From the NCBI GenBank assembly GCA_041392805.1, contig JAWKLJ010000002.1, positions 945,001-1,009,000 of the forward strand: a DNA stretch of 64,000 nucleotides. Reading direction: 5' to 3'. The notes beneath the pieces were generated by a model that searched no databases, had not been told where the DNA came from, and worked only from the letters and a program-made list of their open reading frames with translations. How positions within the stretch are numbered: position 1 is the stretch's first letter; the number at the start of each line of letters is the position of its first letter. This document shows, in pieces, positions 1 through 8,516 of the stretch. The position numbers and the translations under genes are program-made. The stretch is from Saprospiraceae bacterium. GTDB taxonomy: Bacteria; Bacteroidota; Bacteroidia; Chitinophagales; Saprospiraceae.

Positions 1-46
1 AGGATAATTTGTCAAATTGCTAGATTATAACATCAAACAAACGAAA

Positions 47-2238
47 ATGAAAAACCTATCTATTGCCATGCTATGCGCATCCTTTCTTTTGATATGCAGT
101 GGGAGTAATGCCCAGGCATTTAAATTCCCTTTTTACAATCCAGATCTTAGTATCGAAAGTAGGGTAGACGATCTGATCAAGCGAATGACCTTAGAAGAAA
201 AGGTAGGACAATTGAGGTATGATGCCCCGGGGGTAGAGAGACTGGGTGTGCCAGCCTATAATTGGTGGAATGAATGTTTGCATGGTGTCGCCAGAAATGG
301 TCGGGCCACGATTTTTCCGCAAGCCATTGGCATGGCTGCAACCTTTGATACCGAGTTGATGCATCGGGTAGGGGCGGCCATTTCCAATGAAGCCAGAGCA
401 AAGTACAATGCTGCCGTAGCGCGAGGATCAAGAGAGCGATACCAGGGCCTTACCTTTTGGACACCCAATGTCAATGTCTTTAGAGACCCCCGTTGGGGAA
501 GAGGTCAGGAGACTTATGGGGAGGATCCCTTTCTGATTTCCCGCATAGGCGTATCCTTTGTAAAAGGCTTACAGGGGACCATCCCACCTATATGAAATCA
601 GCTGGGATGGCCAAACACTTCGCCGTTCACAATGGCCCGGAGGCGCTGCGCCACGAATTTGATGCCGTAGTGAGCCAAAAGGATCTCTGGGAGACCTACT
701 TGCCCGCCTTCGAAGCGTTGGTGAAAGAAGCTAAGGTGGAAGGCGTCATGGGGGCATACAATCGAACCAATGGCGACCCTTGCTGTGCGCATCCTTATTT
801 AATGCAGGAGGTATTGCGCAAGCAGTGGCAATTTAAAGGCTATTTTGTATCAGATTGTTGGGCCATTGTCGATTTTTACCAAGGCCATAAAATTGTAAAA
901 ACAGCGGAGGAAGCCGCAGCTATGGCCCTGGAAGCTGGCTGCAACCTCAATTGTGGCAGTACTTACCCTCAATTGGTAAAGTCCATCGAACAGGGCCTGA
1001 CGACGGAAGCCGAAGTGGACCGAAACCTGAAAGAATTGTTGCCCACCCGCTTCAAACTGGGACTATTTGATCCTCCTGGTAAGGTGCCTTTTGATACCAT
1101 TTCTGCCAGCGCCATCCGCAGTAAGGAAAACGTCGCCCTTAGTCATGAAGCTGCGGTAAAATCGATTGTACTGTTGAAAAACAAGGACCACATTTTGCCT
1201 TTAGATAAAAATGTAAATAGCCTCTTCGTTACTGGACCAACGGCGGCACATATCCAGGCATTGTTAGCCAACTATTATGGTGTAAGTGAGGATATGAAGA
1301 CGATTTTGGAAGGTATAGTTGGCAAGGTAGCGCCGCACACAGCCGTCAGGTATAGCCAGGGTGCTTTGCTGGATGAACCCAATCGAAACCCCATCGACTG
1401 GTTTTCTGGAGAGGCGGCCGATTGCGAGGTGACGATTGCTTGCTTAGGTATTTCTCAGCTCATTGAGGGCGAAGAGGGCGAATCTATTGCTTCGCGCCAC
1501 AAAGGCGATCGGGAAGACATTGGTTTGCCACAAAACCAGATTGATTTCCTCAAGAAAATTCGGAGTAAATCAAAAAAATTAATCGTAGTGATTACAGGCG
1601 GTAGCGCTGTCGCTTGTCCTGAAGTATATGACATGGCGGATGCCCTGCTGTTTGCCTGGTATCCGGGGGAGCAAGGCGGCGCAGCGGTTGGCGACATTAT
1701 TTTTGGCGATGCCGTTCCCTCTGGCCGATTGCCGGTGACTTTTCCGATGTCAGTTGATGATCTCCCGCCTTATGACGACTATGCTATGGCTAACCGAACT
1801 TACCGCTATATGGAAAAAGAGCCCCTCTTTCCCTTTGGTTTTGGTTTGAGTTATACTGATTTTGCTTACAGTGACCTTGCATTAAACAAAAAGAACTTTA
1901 AAAAAGGAGAATCAGTGTCCCTGGAAGTGACCTTGACCAATAAGGGGAAACGCAAAGCAGATGAAGTGGTTCAACTTTACCTTTCCGACCTGGAAGCGAG
2001 TGTGGCACTTCCCATCTATGCCCTTAAAGGTTTCCAACGGATTAGCCTGGAACCCGGCGCTTCTCAGAAAGTGAAGTTCACGATCACGCCGGCTTTAATG
2101 GAAATGGTCAATGAAAAAGGGGAACGACTCATTGAAAGTGGCCAATTCAAAGTCTATGTTGGTGGTTCCGTTCCCTCTAAACGAAGCCTTGATCTGGGGG
2201 CTGCATCCTTTCAAGAAATAGTATTTACGATAGAGTAA
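47..2238 (+). pseudogene. GH3 family beta-xylosidase/beta-glucosidase, secreted, interrupted by a frameshift
   Basis: Glycoside hydrolase family 3 enzyme expected to release sugars from xylan- or glucan-type oligosaccharides in the periplasm or outside the cell. The ATG at 47 begins a clear signal peptide (MKNLSIAMLCASFLLICSG then AQA). The N-terminal half carries the GH3 barrel signatures YNWWNECLHGVARNG and FPQAIGMAATFD, typical of the xylosidase/arabinofuranosidase branch. The reading frame ends at 595, but the protein continues in another frame from about 575 (GDHPTYMKSAGMAKHFAVHNGPE) to 2238. Restoring one base in the GGGG run at 574-577 rejoins the halves into about 730 aa, the normal family length. 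The probable nucleophile is the Asp of GYFVSDCWA (codon near 853). The C-terminus has a fibronectin III-like domain. It is either a real frameshift mutation or a sequencing/assembly error; everything else is intact, so the damage is recent or artefactual. Confidence 0.85.
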
Positions 2239-2249
2239 AACAAAACAAA

Positions 2250-3776
2250 ATGAAAAACCTACTCCCTTATTCTTTCCTTTCCCTGTTGGTTTCGACCAAT
2301 TTTATCCCCAATATCCTGCATACCCAAAGTAATAATTGGGGAGCATTTGAGAACCACATGGATATTGGCAACATAAAAAACCAAGGAGCGGCCGCCTATA
2401 ATCCCATCGATCAAAGCTATACCCTTACGGGATCAGGGGTCAATATGTGGGCCGAACAGGATGAATTTCAATTCCTCTGGCGACCTATCCAAGGCGATTT
2501 TATCTTGCGTGCCCAGGTAGCCTTTATCGGCGATGGGGTCGACCCTCACCGCAAAATTGGCTGGATGATTCGGAATAGCTTCAGCCCAAAATCTCCTTAT
2601 GTTGATGCGGCTATTCACGGTGACGGCCTGACTTCCCTCCAATACCGCAAAACGGAAGGCGCGGAGACTTTGCAAATAGAATCTACGGACAAAGCCCCAG
2701 ATATTGTCCAATTGGAAAGACGAGGCAATACCTATATCATGTCCACCGCCAAATATGGTGAACCCTTGACCCATGTGCAAACGACAGATGTAACCCTACG
2801 AAATGAGGTATTTGTAGGCCTTTTTATCTGTTCACATAATCCGGAGGTCATCGAAAGAGCCGTCTTTAGTAACGTGCGGATCATCAAGCCTGCTAAACCT
2901 GATTTTAGGCCCTATCGAGATTACATAGGCAGCAATTTGGAAATCATGGAAGTTGCAACGGGGAAGCGAAAAATCCTGATGCAATCTGCCCACTCTCTGC
3001 AAGCACCCAACTGGACGCCTGATGGCAAAACCCTGATCTATAATTCCAATGGTTTTTTATATAACTATGACCTTGCCAGCGGGGCGGTTACCATGCTGAA
3101 TACCGGCTTTGCAACGAGGAATAACAATGATCATGTTTTGACATTCGACGGAAAAACAATGGGTATCAGTCACCATAATGCTGATGATAATGGGACCTCT
3201 TCGATCTATTATTTGCCGGTTACAGGTAGCGATAATCCGATCAAAGTGACCAAGAATGGAGTAGGGGCATCCTATTTTCATGGCTGGTCGCCCGATGGTG
3301 AATACATGGTTTTTACGGCCAATCGAAAGGATAAATTCGATATTTATAAAGTATCCATCAAGGATAAAAAGGAAATCCAATTAACCGACAACGAATTTTT
3401 GGACGATGGCCCTGAATATTCGCCGGATGGCCAATATATTTACTTCAACTCTACCCGAACCGGCATGATGCAGTTGTGGCGAATGAAGGCAGATGGCAGC
3501 GAGGAGGAACAACTTACTTTTGATAAAAACTACAACGATTGGTTTCCGCACTTTTCTCCAGATGGGAAAACCATCATCTTTATTTCCTACGGAACGGATG
3601 TAACGCCTACAGACCATCCATTTTACAAGCATTGCGTGCTTCGTTCTATGCCAGCTGCGGGTGGAACGCCGACCATTATTGCGTATTTGTACGGTGGGCA
3701 AGGAAGCATAAACGTGCCAGGTTGGTCGCCAGATGGAAAATATATCGCCTTTGTAAGCAATTCGGACATGGATTAA
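2250..3776 (+). CDS. TolB-like PD40 beta-propeller secreted protein
   Basis: A 508-residue exported protein starting 11 bases after the GH3 gene. After a hydrophobic signal segment, residues ~30-220 form a beta-sandwich-like region resembling DUF1349/laminin-type domains (GDFILRAQVAFIGDG, KIGWMIRNS). Residues ~240-508 contain at least five PD40/TolB blades, each with a W/YSPDG core (NWTPDGKTLIY, GWSPDGEYMVF, EYSPDGQYIYF, HFSPDGKTIIF, GWSPDGKYIAF). Such propellers bind ligands or glycans rather than catalyse. The tight spacing to the GH3 gene suggests co-transcription and a role in sensing or handling the same carbohydrate. The annotation of the fold is strong; the ligand is unknown. Confidence 0.85.
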   Translation: MKNLLPYSFLSLLVSTNFIPNILHTQSNNWGAFENHMDIGNIKNQGAAAYNPIDQSYTLTGSGVNMWAEQDEFQFLWRPIQGDFILRAQVAFIGDGVDPHRKIGWMIRNSFSPKSPYVDAAIHGDGLTSLQYRKTEGAETLQIESTDKAPDIVQLERRGNTYIMSTAKYGEPLTHVQTTDVTLRNEVFVGLFICSHNPEVIERAVFSNVRIIKPAKPDFRPYRDYIGSNLEIMEVATGKRKILMQSAHSLQAPNWTPDGKTLIYNSNGFLYNYDLASGAVTMLNTGFATRNNNDHVLTFDGKTMGISHHNADDNGTSSIYYLPVTGSDNPIKVTKNGVGASYFHGWSPDGEYMVFTANRKDKFDIYKVSIKDKKEIQLTDNEFLDDGPEYSPDGQYIYFNSTRTGMMQLWRMKADGSEEEQLTFDKNYNDWFPHFSPDGKTIIFISYGTDVTPTDHPFYKHCVLRSMPAAGGTPTIIAYLYGGQGSINVPGWSPDGKYIAFVSNSDMD

Positions 3777-3856
3777 GAGGGAGAGGTAAAGAGGTAATGG
3801 AGGTAACAGAATAGGCTTTTGAGAATGATAATCTGAGAGATTGATCTCCTACTTCT

Positions 3857-3935
3857 GGGGTCTCTTCTCCGTTGTGAACCTCTGCGTAACAATATCTCGG
3901 GGCGTAAGTTGCAAAGAGATTCACGGAGAACCTTT
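3857..3935. repeat. Degenerate dispersed inverted repeat
   Basis: Between the TolB-like gene and the oxidoreductase gene, TCTCCGTTGTGAA on the left is mirrored by TTCACGGAGA on the right, with CTCTGCGTAAC between. Short words of this kind (CTCTGCG, TCCGTG, TTCACGG) are common in degenerate intergenic repeats of Bacteroidota. Just before it, 3775-3810 is purine-rich (GAGGGAGAGG, AGAGGTAATGGAGG) and is the reverse complement of the CCTCCACTACCTC words seen near 35065 and 58750. Confidence 0.45.
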
Positions 3936-3986
3936 TTTGAATGCCCCCTTCAAATTATTATCTTAACCAAAAGAAAAAATAACTTT

Positions 3987-5069
3987 ATGACATCAAGACG
4001 AAAATTTATCCAACAAATGGCGCTGGGCGCCGCCGCGACCACCCTTAGCACCAGTGCTTTTCCGAATATCATCATCCCCAGGAAAAAAGATAAACTAGGT
4101 ATTGCTTTGATGGGATTGGGGTATTACAGCACGGATTTGCTTGCCCCCGCCCTGCAATTGACCAAACACTGCTATCTAGCTGGTATCGTGACGGGCACAC
4201 CTGCCAAGGCAGAAAGTTGGCAAAAAAAGCATGGCATTCCGGACAAGAACATTTACAACTACGAAAACTTTGATGACATTGCCAATAATCCTGATATAGA
4301 TGTGGTCTATGTGGTACTTCCACCCGCTTTGCATAGAGAATATACCGTAAGGGCGGCGAATGCGGGCAAACATGTCTTCTGTGAGAAGCCAATGGCCATC
4401 ACTGCCGGCGAATGCGAAGCCATGATCAAAGCCTGTGCGGACAATAAGGTGAAGTTGACCATTGGCTACCGCATGCAACATGAGCCCAATACCCAGGAAA
4501 TCATCCGATATGGACAAGAAAAAACCTTTGGTAAAGTCCAGCTGATCTCTGTAGCCACTGGCTTCCGCTCCAATTTTACCAACCACTGGAAAATGGATCG
4601 CAGTATGGGAGGAGGAGCCATGTACGACATGGGGGTTTATGCCCTCAATGCCTCGCGTTATGTAACGGGAGAAGAACCCATTGCTGTGCTGGCCCAAGAA
4701 ATTAACCGCCGTCCAGCATTCACCAAAGCAGATGAGACAACGCTGTTTCAATTGGAATTTCCGAGTGGGGCTATGGCCAATTGTTCTGCCAGTTTTGCCA
4801 TGAATGTCAACTACCTTCAGGTTACCGCAGAGCGTGGATGGTACCGATTAGAGCCATTCCAGGCGTATAACGGGATACAAGGCGCATCTAGCAATGGTTT
4901 GCTTCAGCACAAGATTGAAAATGAGCAGACCAAACAAATGGATGATGATTCGTTGGCCATTATGAATAATACCTATCCGATTGTGCCTGGAGAAGAAGGC
5001 TTGGCTGATATTCGGGTGGTGAACGCCATCCAGCTGTCGGCGAAGCTAGGGCGCCGCGTGGAGCTGTAG
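3987..5069 (+). CDS. Gfo/Idh/MocA family oxidoreductase with Tat-type signal
   Basis: NAD(P)-dependent sugar or cyclitol oxidoreductase of 360 aa. The ATG at 3987 is chosen because it begins a twin-arginine leader (SRRKFIQQMALGAAA) followed by an alanine-rich hydrophobic core; an upstream in-frame ATG at 3909 would bury this signal. The Rossmann domain follows (IALMGLGYYSTDLLAPAL), with the family EKP motif (HVFCEKPMA), where Lys is the catalytic/cofactor residue, then the C-terminal alpha/beta domain. The Tat leader indicates cofactor-loaded export, as in glucose-fructose oxidoreductases. Its position behind GH3 and TolB-like genes fits periplasmic processing of released sugars. The exact substrate cannot be read from the sequence. 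Confidence 0.88.
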   Translation: MTSRRKFIQQMALGAAATTLSTSAFPNIIIPRKKDKLGIALMGLGYYSTDLLAPALQLTKHCYLAGIVTGTPAKAESWQKKHGIPDKNIYNYENFDDIANNPDIDVVYVVLPPALHREYTVRAANAGKHVFCEKPMAITAGECEAMIKACADNKVKLTIGYRMQHEPNTQEIIRYGQEKTFGKVQLISVATGFRSNFTNHWKMDRSMGGGAMYDMGVYALNASRYVTGEEPIAVLAQEINRRPAFTKADETTLFQLEFPSGAMANCSASFAMNVNYLQVTAERGWYRLEPFQAYNGIQGASSNGLLQHKIENEQTKQMDDDSLAIMNNTYPIVPGEEGLADIRVVNAIQLSAKLGRRVEL

Positions 5070-5094
5070 GTTGCCTGGTTTTTGGTAGCAACGC

Positions 5095-5124
5095 TTGGGT
5101 TGTACCCAACGTAATTTATATTTG
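5095..5124 (+). promoter_or_regulatory. Bacteroidota-type promoter with palindrome over the -33 box
   Basis: TTG at 5095-5097 is followed after 19 bases by TATATTTG at 5117-5124, matching the Bacteroidota consensus (TTTG-N19-21-TAnnTTTG). It lies about 97 bases before the ATG at 5221. The -33 element is embedded in the palindrome TTGGGT-TGT-ACCCAA (5095-5109), which could be an operator or the end hairpin of the preceding gene. Confidence 0.6.
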
Positions 5125-5220
5125 TTCCCTTTGGGGGGACGCTGGTGTTTATTTATGCCCACGCCTCATTTATATTAACTAATTTCAATCTTTTTTCAAT
5201 TCATATAAAAAACTAAGATC

Positions 5221-5478
5221 ATGGCAGTCGTCATTTTATCCCACACCGTTGCGGATTATAATACCTGGAAGCCTATCTATGATGCGGATGCAGCAAGAAG
5301 AGCAGATGCCGGATTTAAAGAATTGATTTGCGGTCAGGATGCCCCCAATTCTGTGTACATCGTGTATGAAACGGATACGCCGGAAATTATTCAACAAATG
5401 TTTGCTGATCCAAATTTAGTTGAACTTATGAAGGAAGCTGGTGTGACGAGCCCCCCAAAAGTGGTTATTGTTAAATAA
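5221..5478 (+). CDS. Small dimeric alpha/beta-barrel (ABM-like) protein
   Basis: An 85-residue soluble protein without signal peptide. Its pattern (VILSHTVADYNTWKPIYDAD, a central beta-alpha unit, then FADPNLVELMKEAGVTSPP) matches the short proteins usually annotated as antibiotic biosynthesis monooxygenase-like or cyclase-like, with a ferredoxin-like dimeric barrel. No metal or haem ligand is evident. It has its own promoter and a strong hairpin behind it, so it is a single-gene unit. The family recognition is moderate and the function is not known. Confidence 0.7.
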   Translation: MAVVILSHTVADYNTWKPIYDADAARRADAGFKELICGQDAPNSVYIVYETDTPEIIQQMFADPNLVELMKEAGVTSPPKVVIVK

Positions 5479-5585
5479 CGTCAGGTTTGCGTACTTGTGG
5501 TCATTTATAGGCTTGGGCTGCTGGCTCCAGTTCGCCGACCCCCACGTATCACACACGCCTTAACTTCACCCCCCCCAATCGTTTT

Positions 5586-5627
5586 ACCGCTGCTCCGCTA
5601 TAAGAAGGCACATCGCGGAGCAGCGGT
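5586..5627. terminator. Bidirectional hairpin between convergent genes
   Basis: ACCGCTGCTCCGC at 5586-5598 and GCGGAGCAGCGGT at 5615-5627 form a perfect 13-bp stem with a 16-base loop, placed between the convergent genes ending at 5478 and 5686. There is no long T-run, but position and stability support transcription termination for both strands. Confidence 0.65.
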
Positions 5628-5685
5628 TTCCAGCGGATAAATACTCGTTATGGAAAGCGTTAATTGTTTTTTATTTAAAGGGCAG

Positions 5686-6429
5686 CTACTGAAAATTCAA
5701 ATTGTACGTCAAACCCATCTGGAAGGTATGATTGTTTTCTTTTTTCACACCATCCCCTTTCACTACATGATGGTTTAAATAACCAAGCTGAAGATTAACA
5801 GCTTTATTGAATTGCCAGCCTAGTGCAAAATATAAGCGGTTTTGGTCCAGGATGTTTTTGGCAATCCCTTTTCCAAAACCCAGAAAGACTTCTTCGTAAG
5901 TGGCAAAAAACAAGGTGTTGTTTTCTATTTTTTTCTTCGTTATGGGGACGGAAACCAGGAAGCGATAGCGCCCTCTTTGTCTGAATCGAAAACCATCTAT
6001 AATCTTCTCGTTGGCCTCATTTAAAGAAACATTCTCTAAAAAGCGTTGTTCCAGGCGGTAGCGGTGATGAAAATAGAATCTGCCAATATTTTGCTTCAAG
6101 ATCAATTGCTCCCAGATTCGATGCTCGGTAAACTGGAGGTCTATGGGCTGTTCGCCGTATGGGAAAGATTCAATCCAGCCATAACCCGCTGTTAGCATGG
6201 CATTGTTGGGGAGATAATAATCCAAGCCCACCCGCATCAGGGATTGTTGCCAATTGGCCGCAAAATCACTCCTGCGAAATTGATATTCGGTATGCAATCC
6301 AATTTTATCACTAAGGCGGTGGTTGCCAAAATACATCCACCAGGAATTGAATTGTTTAGCCGTTTGGGCGTCCAAGGTTTGCAGTTGGAAAAGGAAAAGC
6401 CAACCTAAAAGGATATATATTTTTTTCAT
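5686..6429 (-). CDS. DUF2490 outer-membrane beta-barrel protein
   Basis: A 247-residue protein with a signal peptide ending at LDAQ and alternating beta-strands rich in aromatic residues: FNSWWMYFGNHRLSDKIGLHTEYQFRR, then TEHRIWEQLI, RFYFHHRYRLEQRF and a final strand ending in Phe-Gln. These are the hallmarks of the DUF2490 family of Bacteroidota outer-membrane barrels. No function is established for the family. It lies downstream of the inorganic-carbon genes on the same strand but is separated from them by a stem-loop at 6575-6619, so co-transcription is doubtful. Confidence 0.85.
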   Translation of the reverse strand: MKKIYILLGWLFLFQLQTLDAQTAKQFNSWWMYFGNHRLSDKIGLHTEYQFRRSDFAANWQQSLMRVGLDYYLPNNAMLTAGYGWIESFPYGEQPIDLQFTEHRIWEQLILKQNIGRFYFHHRYRLEQRFLENVSLNEANEKIIDGFRFRQRGRYRFLVSVPITKKKIENNTLFFATYEEVFLGFGKGIAKNILDQNRLYFALGWQFNKAVNLQLGYLNHHVVKGDGVKKENNHTFQMGLTYNLNFQ

Positions 6430-6574
6430 TGTTAATGGATATTAGAATCGTTTAAAATAAATGTGGATCAACGGTTGATCCTAGATAGGCGCTATGCATA
6501 ATCGACCATTAACGACCAATCATCCAAGCATAGGCGAATAGCCCTTATGGAGTGTTAAAGGCATTAGGTGAAAT

Positions 6575-6619
6575 GAGTTCTCAGGCCATCTCCGTCAGTC
6601 GAAAATGGTCTGAGAACTC
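6575..6619 (-). terminator. Stem-loop at the end of the dab operon
   Basis: GAGTTCTCAGGCCAT (6575-6589) pairs with ATGGTCTGAGAACTC (6605-6619), a 15-bp stem with a single G-T wobble and a 15-base loop, 24 bases past the dabB stop codon. It has no T-tract, so it may act as terminator or as mRNA 3' end protection. Confidence 0.6.
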
Positions 6620-6642
6620 CCTTCTATAGCAATAACTAATAA

Positions 6643-8511
6643 CTAAGAAGACCGGTAGGCTACTTCATGGTATCCTTTATTGTGGTGTCCTAAGAAGAGT
6701 CTGGAGTAAATTCTGAAAATCACCAAGCCATCTAAGATCAGGTTCAGCACGGTGAGCAGTAACAAGGGAAATTGATTTTCATGAATGTGTCCCAACATCA
6801 AGTCCTCTCCAAGGAAAGTAGGTGTGATGGGAAACCCTGCTAAGCCCAGGCAGGCAATGGCAAAGAGGAATGCTACCCTTGGGTATTCAAAAGCATGGCC
6901 ATGAAATTGATCAAGCGAGGTATCTTCTTTTGCTTTGCTTAGCCTATTGATCACCCAAATCCCCATTGCACCTGAAATCAAAATGCCACTTAAATAAATA
7001 TGGACTTGGTTGAAATCGAATTCCTCATTCAAGCCTATAGACAAAGATAAATAGAGTTGATTGAGCAGGATTAAGCACCAGCTTGCCATGGAAGATTTTC
7101 GTTCTACAAAAGATTTTAGGATAAGAACTAATCCCAAAATGGCAAATACTTCAGGGAAAAACCGCAATAATTCGTTTGGCAATACGGACTTGTGATAGAC
7201 CAGGTACAATCCGATGAAAAATAGCGGCAAGGCTGTGAAAAAGGTGCTTTTTGAATCTAAAAAGCTAAACAGATTGCCTATCTTTTTCAATGGATTCCAC
7301 AAGAATCGGTACATTATTTTATCCAGGTTGAATTCCTTCACACTCAAAACGTAAACGGACAATTTGATTTTATCAAAAAAGCTGGCCGTTTTTTGTGGTA
7401 GGGGAGGAGTGAAGTTGAAAAACTGGTCGTGGATGCGGTAGCTGAGTACAGAAGGCGACACCAATAATTGATAACACCTTAAGAAGGCATTACTGGCAAA
7501 GTGAATCATGGCCAACCAGTAAAAGCCCAAGGCTACTTCGATAAACATCAGCCCAATCTGTGCAATAGCTGAATAGGCAATTTGGGTTTTGATGGATGAT
7601 TGAACCCGAGCCGTTAGGGTAGCCGTAATACTTGTGGCAACACCGATGAGTAGGATCAGGGCCTGAAAATAAATATTATCTTCCCATAGCGGTGCTGTAC
7701 GTATCAATAAAAAGACTCCAATGTGGACAGAAAGCGATCCGTAAAAAATAGCACTAGAGGTGGTGGGGCCCTCCATCGCTCTTGGCAACCAAAAGGAAAA
7801 AGGAACCTGGCCAGACTTGACCATTGCCGCTAATAAAAACAAGCCAGGAATAATCGCCTCATAAAACCTGTGATGATTGCCGTGGATCGACGAAGCGCCA
7901 ATGCTATCAAAATCAACAAAATTGATGCTATGTCCAAAGTAATGGTGAGAAATCCAGATGCCCATCAACAAAGCAATATCGGCTACGCGATAGAGTGATA
8001 CAACCTTTAACGCATTTTTGACGGGCAAATACCGCTCTCGATAAAAGCCGATCAAGAAGAAGGAGGTAACTCCCAAGATTTCCCAACCCATAAATAGGGT
8101 TTCTAAATTACCGGCCAGGACAACCGTCGATAAGCCGATATAAAAAAACAAAAGGTTGTTGAAAAAACGCTTGTATCCTTTCTCTCGGTGCATGTAGTAC
8201 CTGCTAAAGATCGCCACCAGTGTAGTCAATAGCGTACTTACCAATAGATAAACAAAGGCATAACCATCGAAAAAGAAATTAATCGAAAACTCGGTTTCAC
8301 CAGCATGGTAGAGGATCGGCCCTTTGAAAAACAGGGAAACATGATCACTGCTTCTCCAAAGAATAAGCAAGAGGATGAGGCCTGTCAGATTAGACATCAA
8401 ACTTATAAAGGATGTCCAGTAAATATATTTTTCTTGTTTATTGTTCCCCAGAAAGCCCATCAACAGTCCGAGCAAGGGGATCAATAAAAAGAAAGGAAGG
8501 AAATTGTTCAT
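6643..8511 (-). CDS. dabB: DabB-type proton-conducting membrane subunit (NuoL-like)
   Basis: A 622-residue polytopic protein of the NADH-quinone oxidoreductase chain 5 family, here serving as the membrane partner of the DabA carbonic-anhydrase-like protein. The channel residues of the NuoL family are visible: Glu144 in MGWEILGVTS and Lys232 in VKSGQVPFSFWLPRAMEGPT. Known DAB systems couple ion flow through DabB to vectorial CO2 hydration by DabA. The start lies 5 bases after the dabA stop, so the two are translated from one message. The lack of other nuo genes nearby and the dabA pairing argue against complex I or Mrp antiporter membership. Confidence 0.9.
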   Translation of the reverse strand: MNNFLPFFLLIPLLGLLMGFLGNNKQEKYIYWTSFISLMSNLTGLILLLILWRSSDHVSLFFKGPILYHAGETEFSINFFFDGYAFVYLLVSTLLTTLVAIFSRYYMHREKGYKRFFNNLLFFYIGLSTVVLAGNLETLFMGWEILGVTSFFLIGFYRERYLPVKNALKVVSLYRVADIALLMGIWISHHYFGHSINFVDFDSIGASSIHGNHHRFYEAIIPGLFLLAAMVKSGQVPFSFWLPRAMEGPTTSSAIFYGSLSVHIGVFLLIRTAPLWEDNIYFQALILLIGVATSITATLTARVQSSIKTQIAYSAIAQIGLMFIEVALGFYWLAMIHFASNAFLRCYQLLVSPSVLSYRIHDQFFNFTPPLPQKTASFFDKIKLSVYVLSVKEFNLDKIMYRFLWNPLKKIGNLFSFLDSKSTFFTALPLFFIGLYLVYHKSVLPNELLRFFPEVFAILGLVLILKSFVERKSSMASWCLILLNQLYLSLSIGLNEEFDFNQVHIYLSGILISGAMGIWVINRLSKAKEDTSLDQFHGHAFEYPRVAFLFAIACLGLAGFPITPTFLGEDLMLGHIHENQFPLLLLTVLNLILDGLVIFRIYSRLFLGHHNKGYHEVAYRSS

Positions 8512-8516
8512 GGCTG

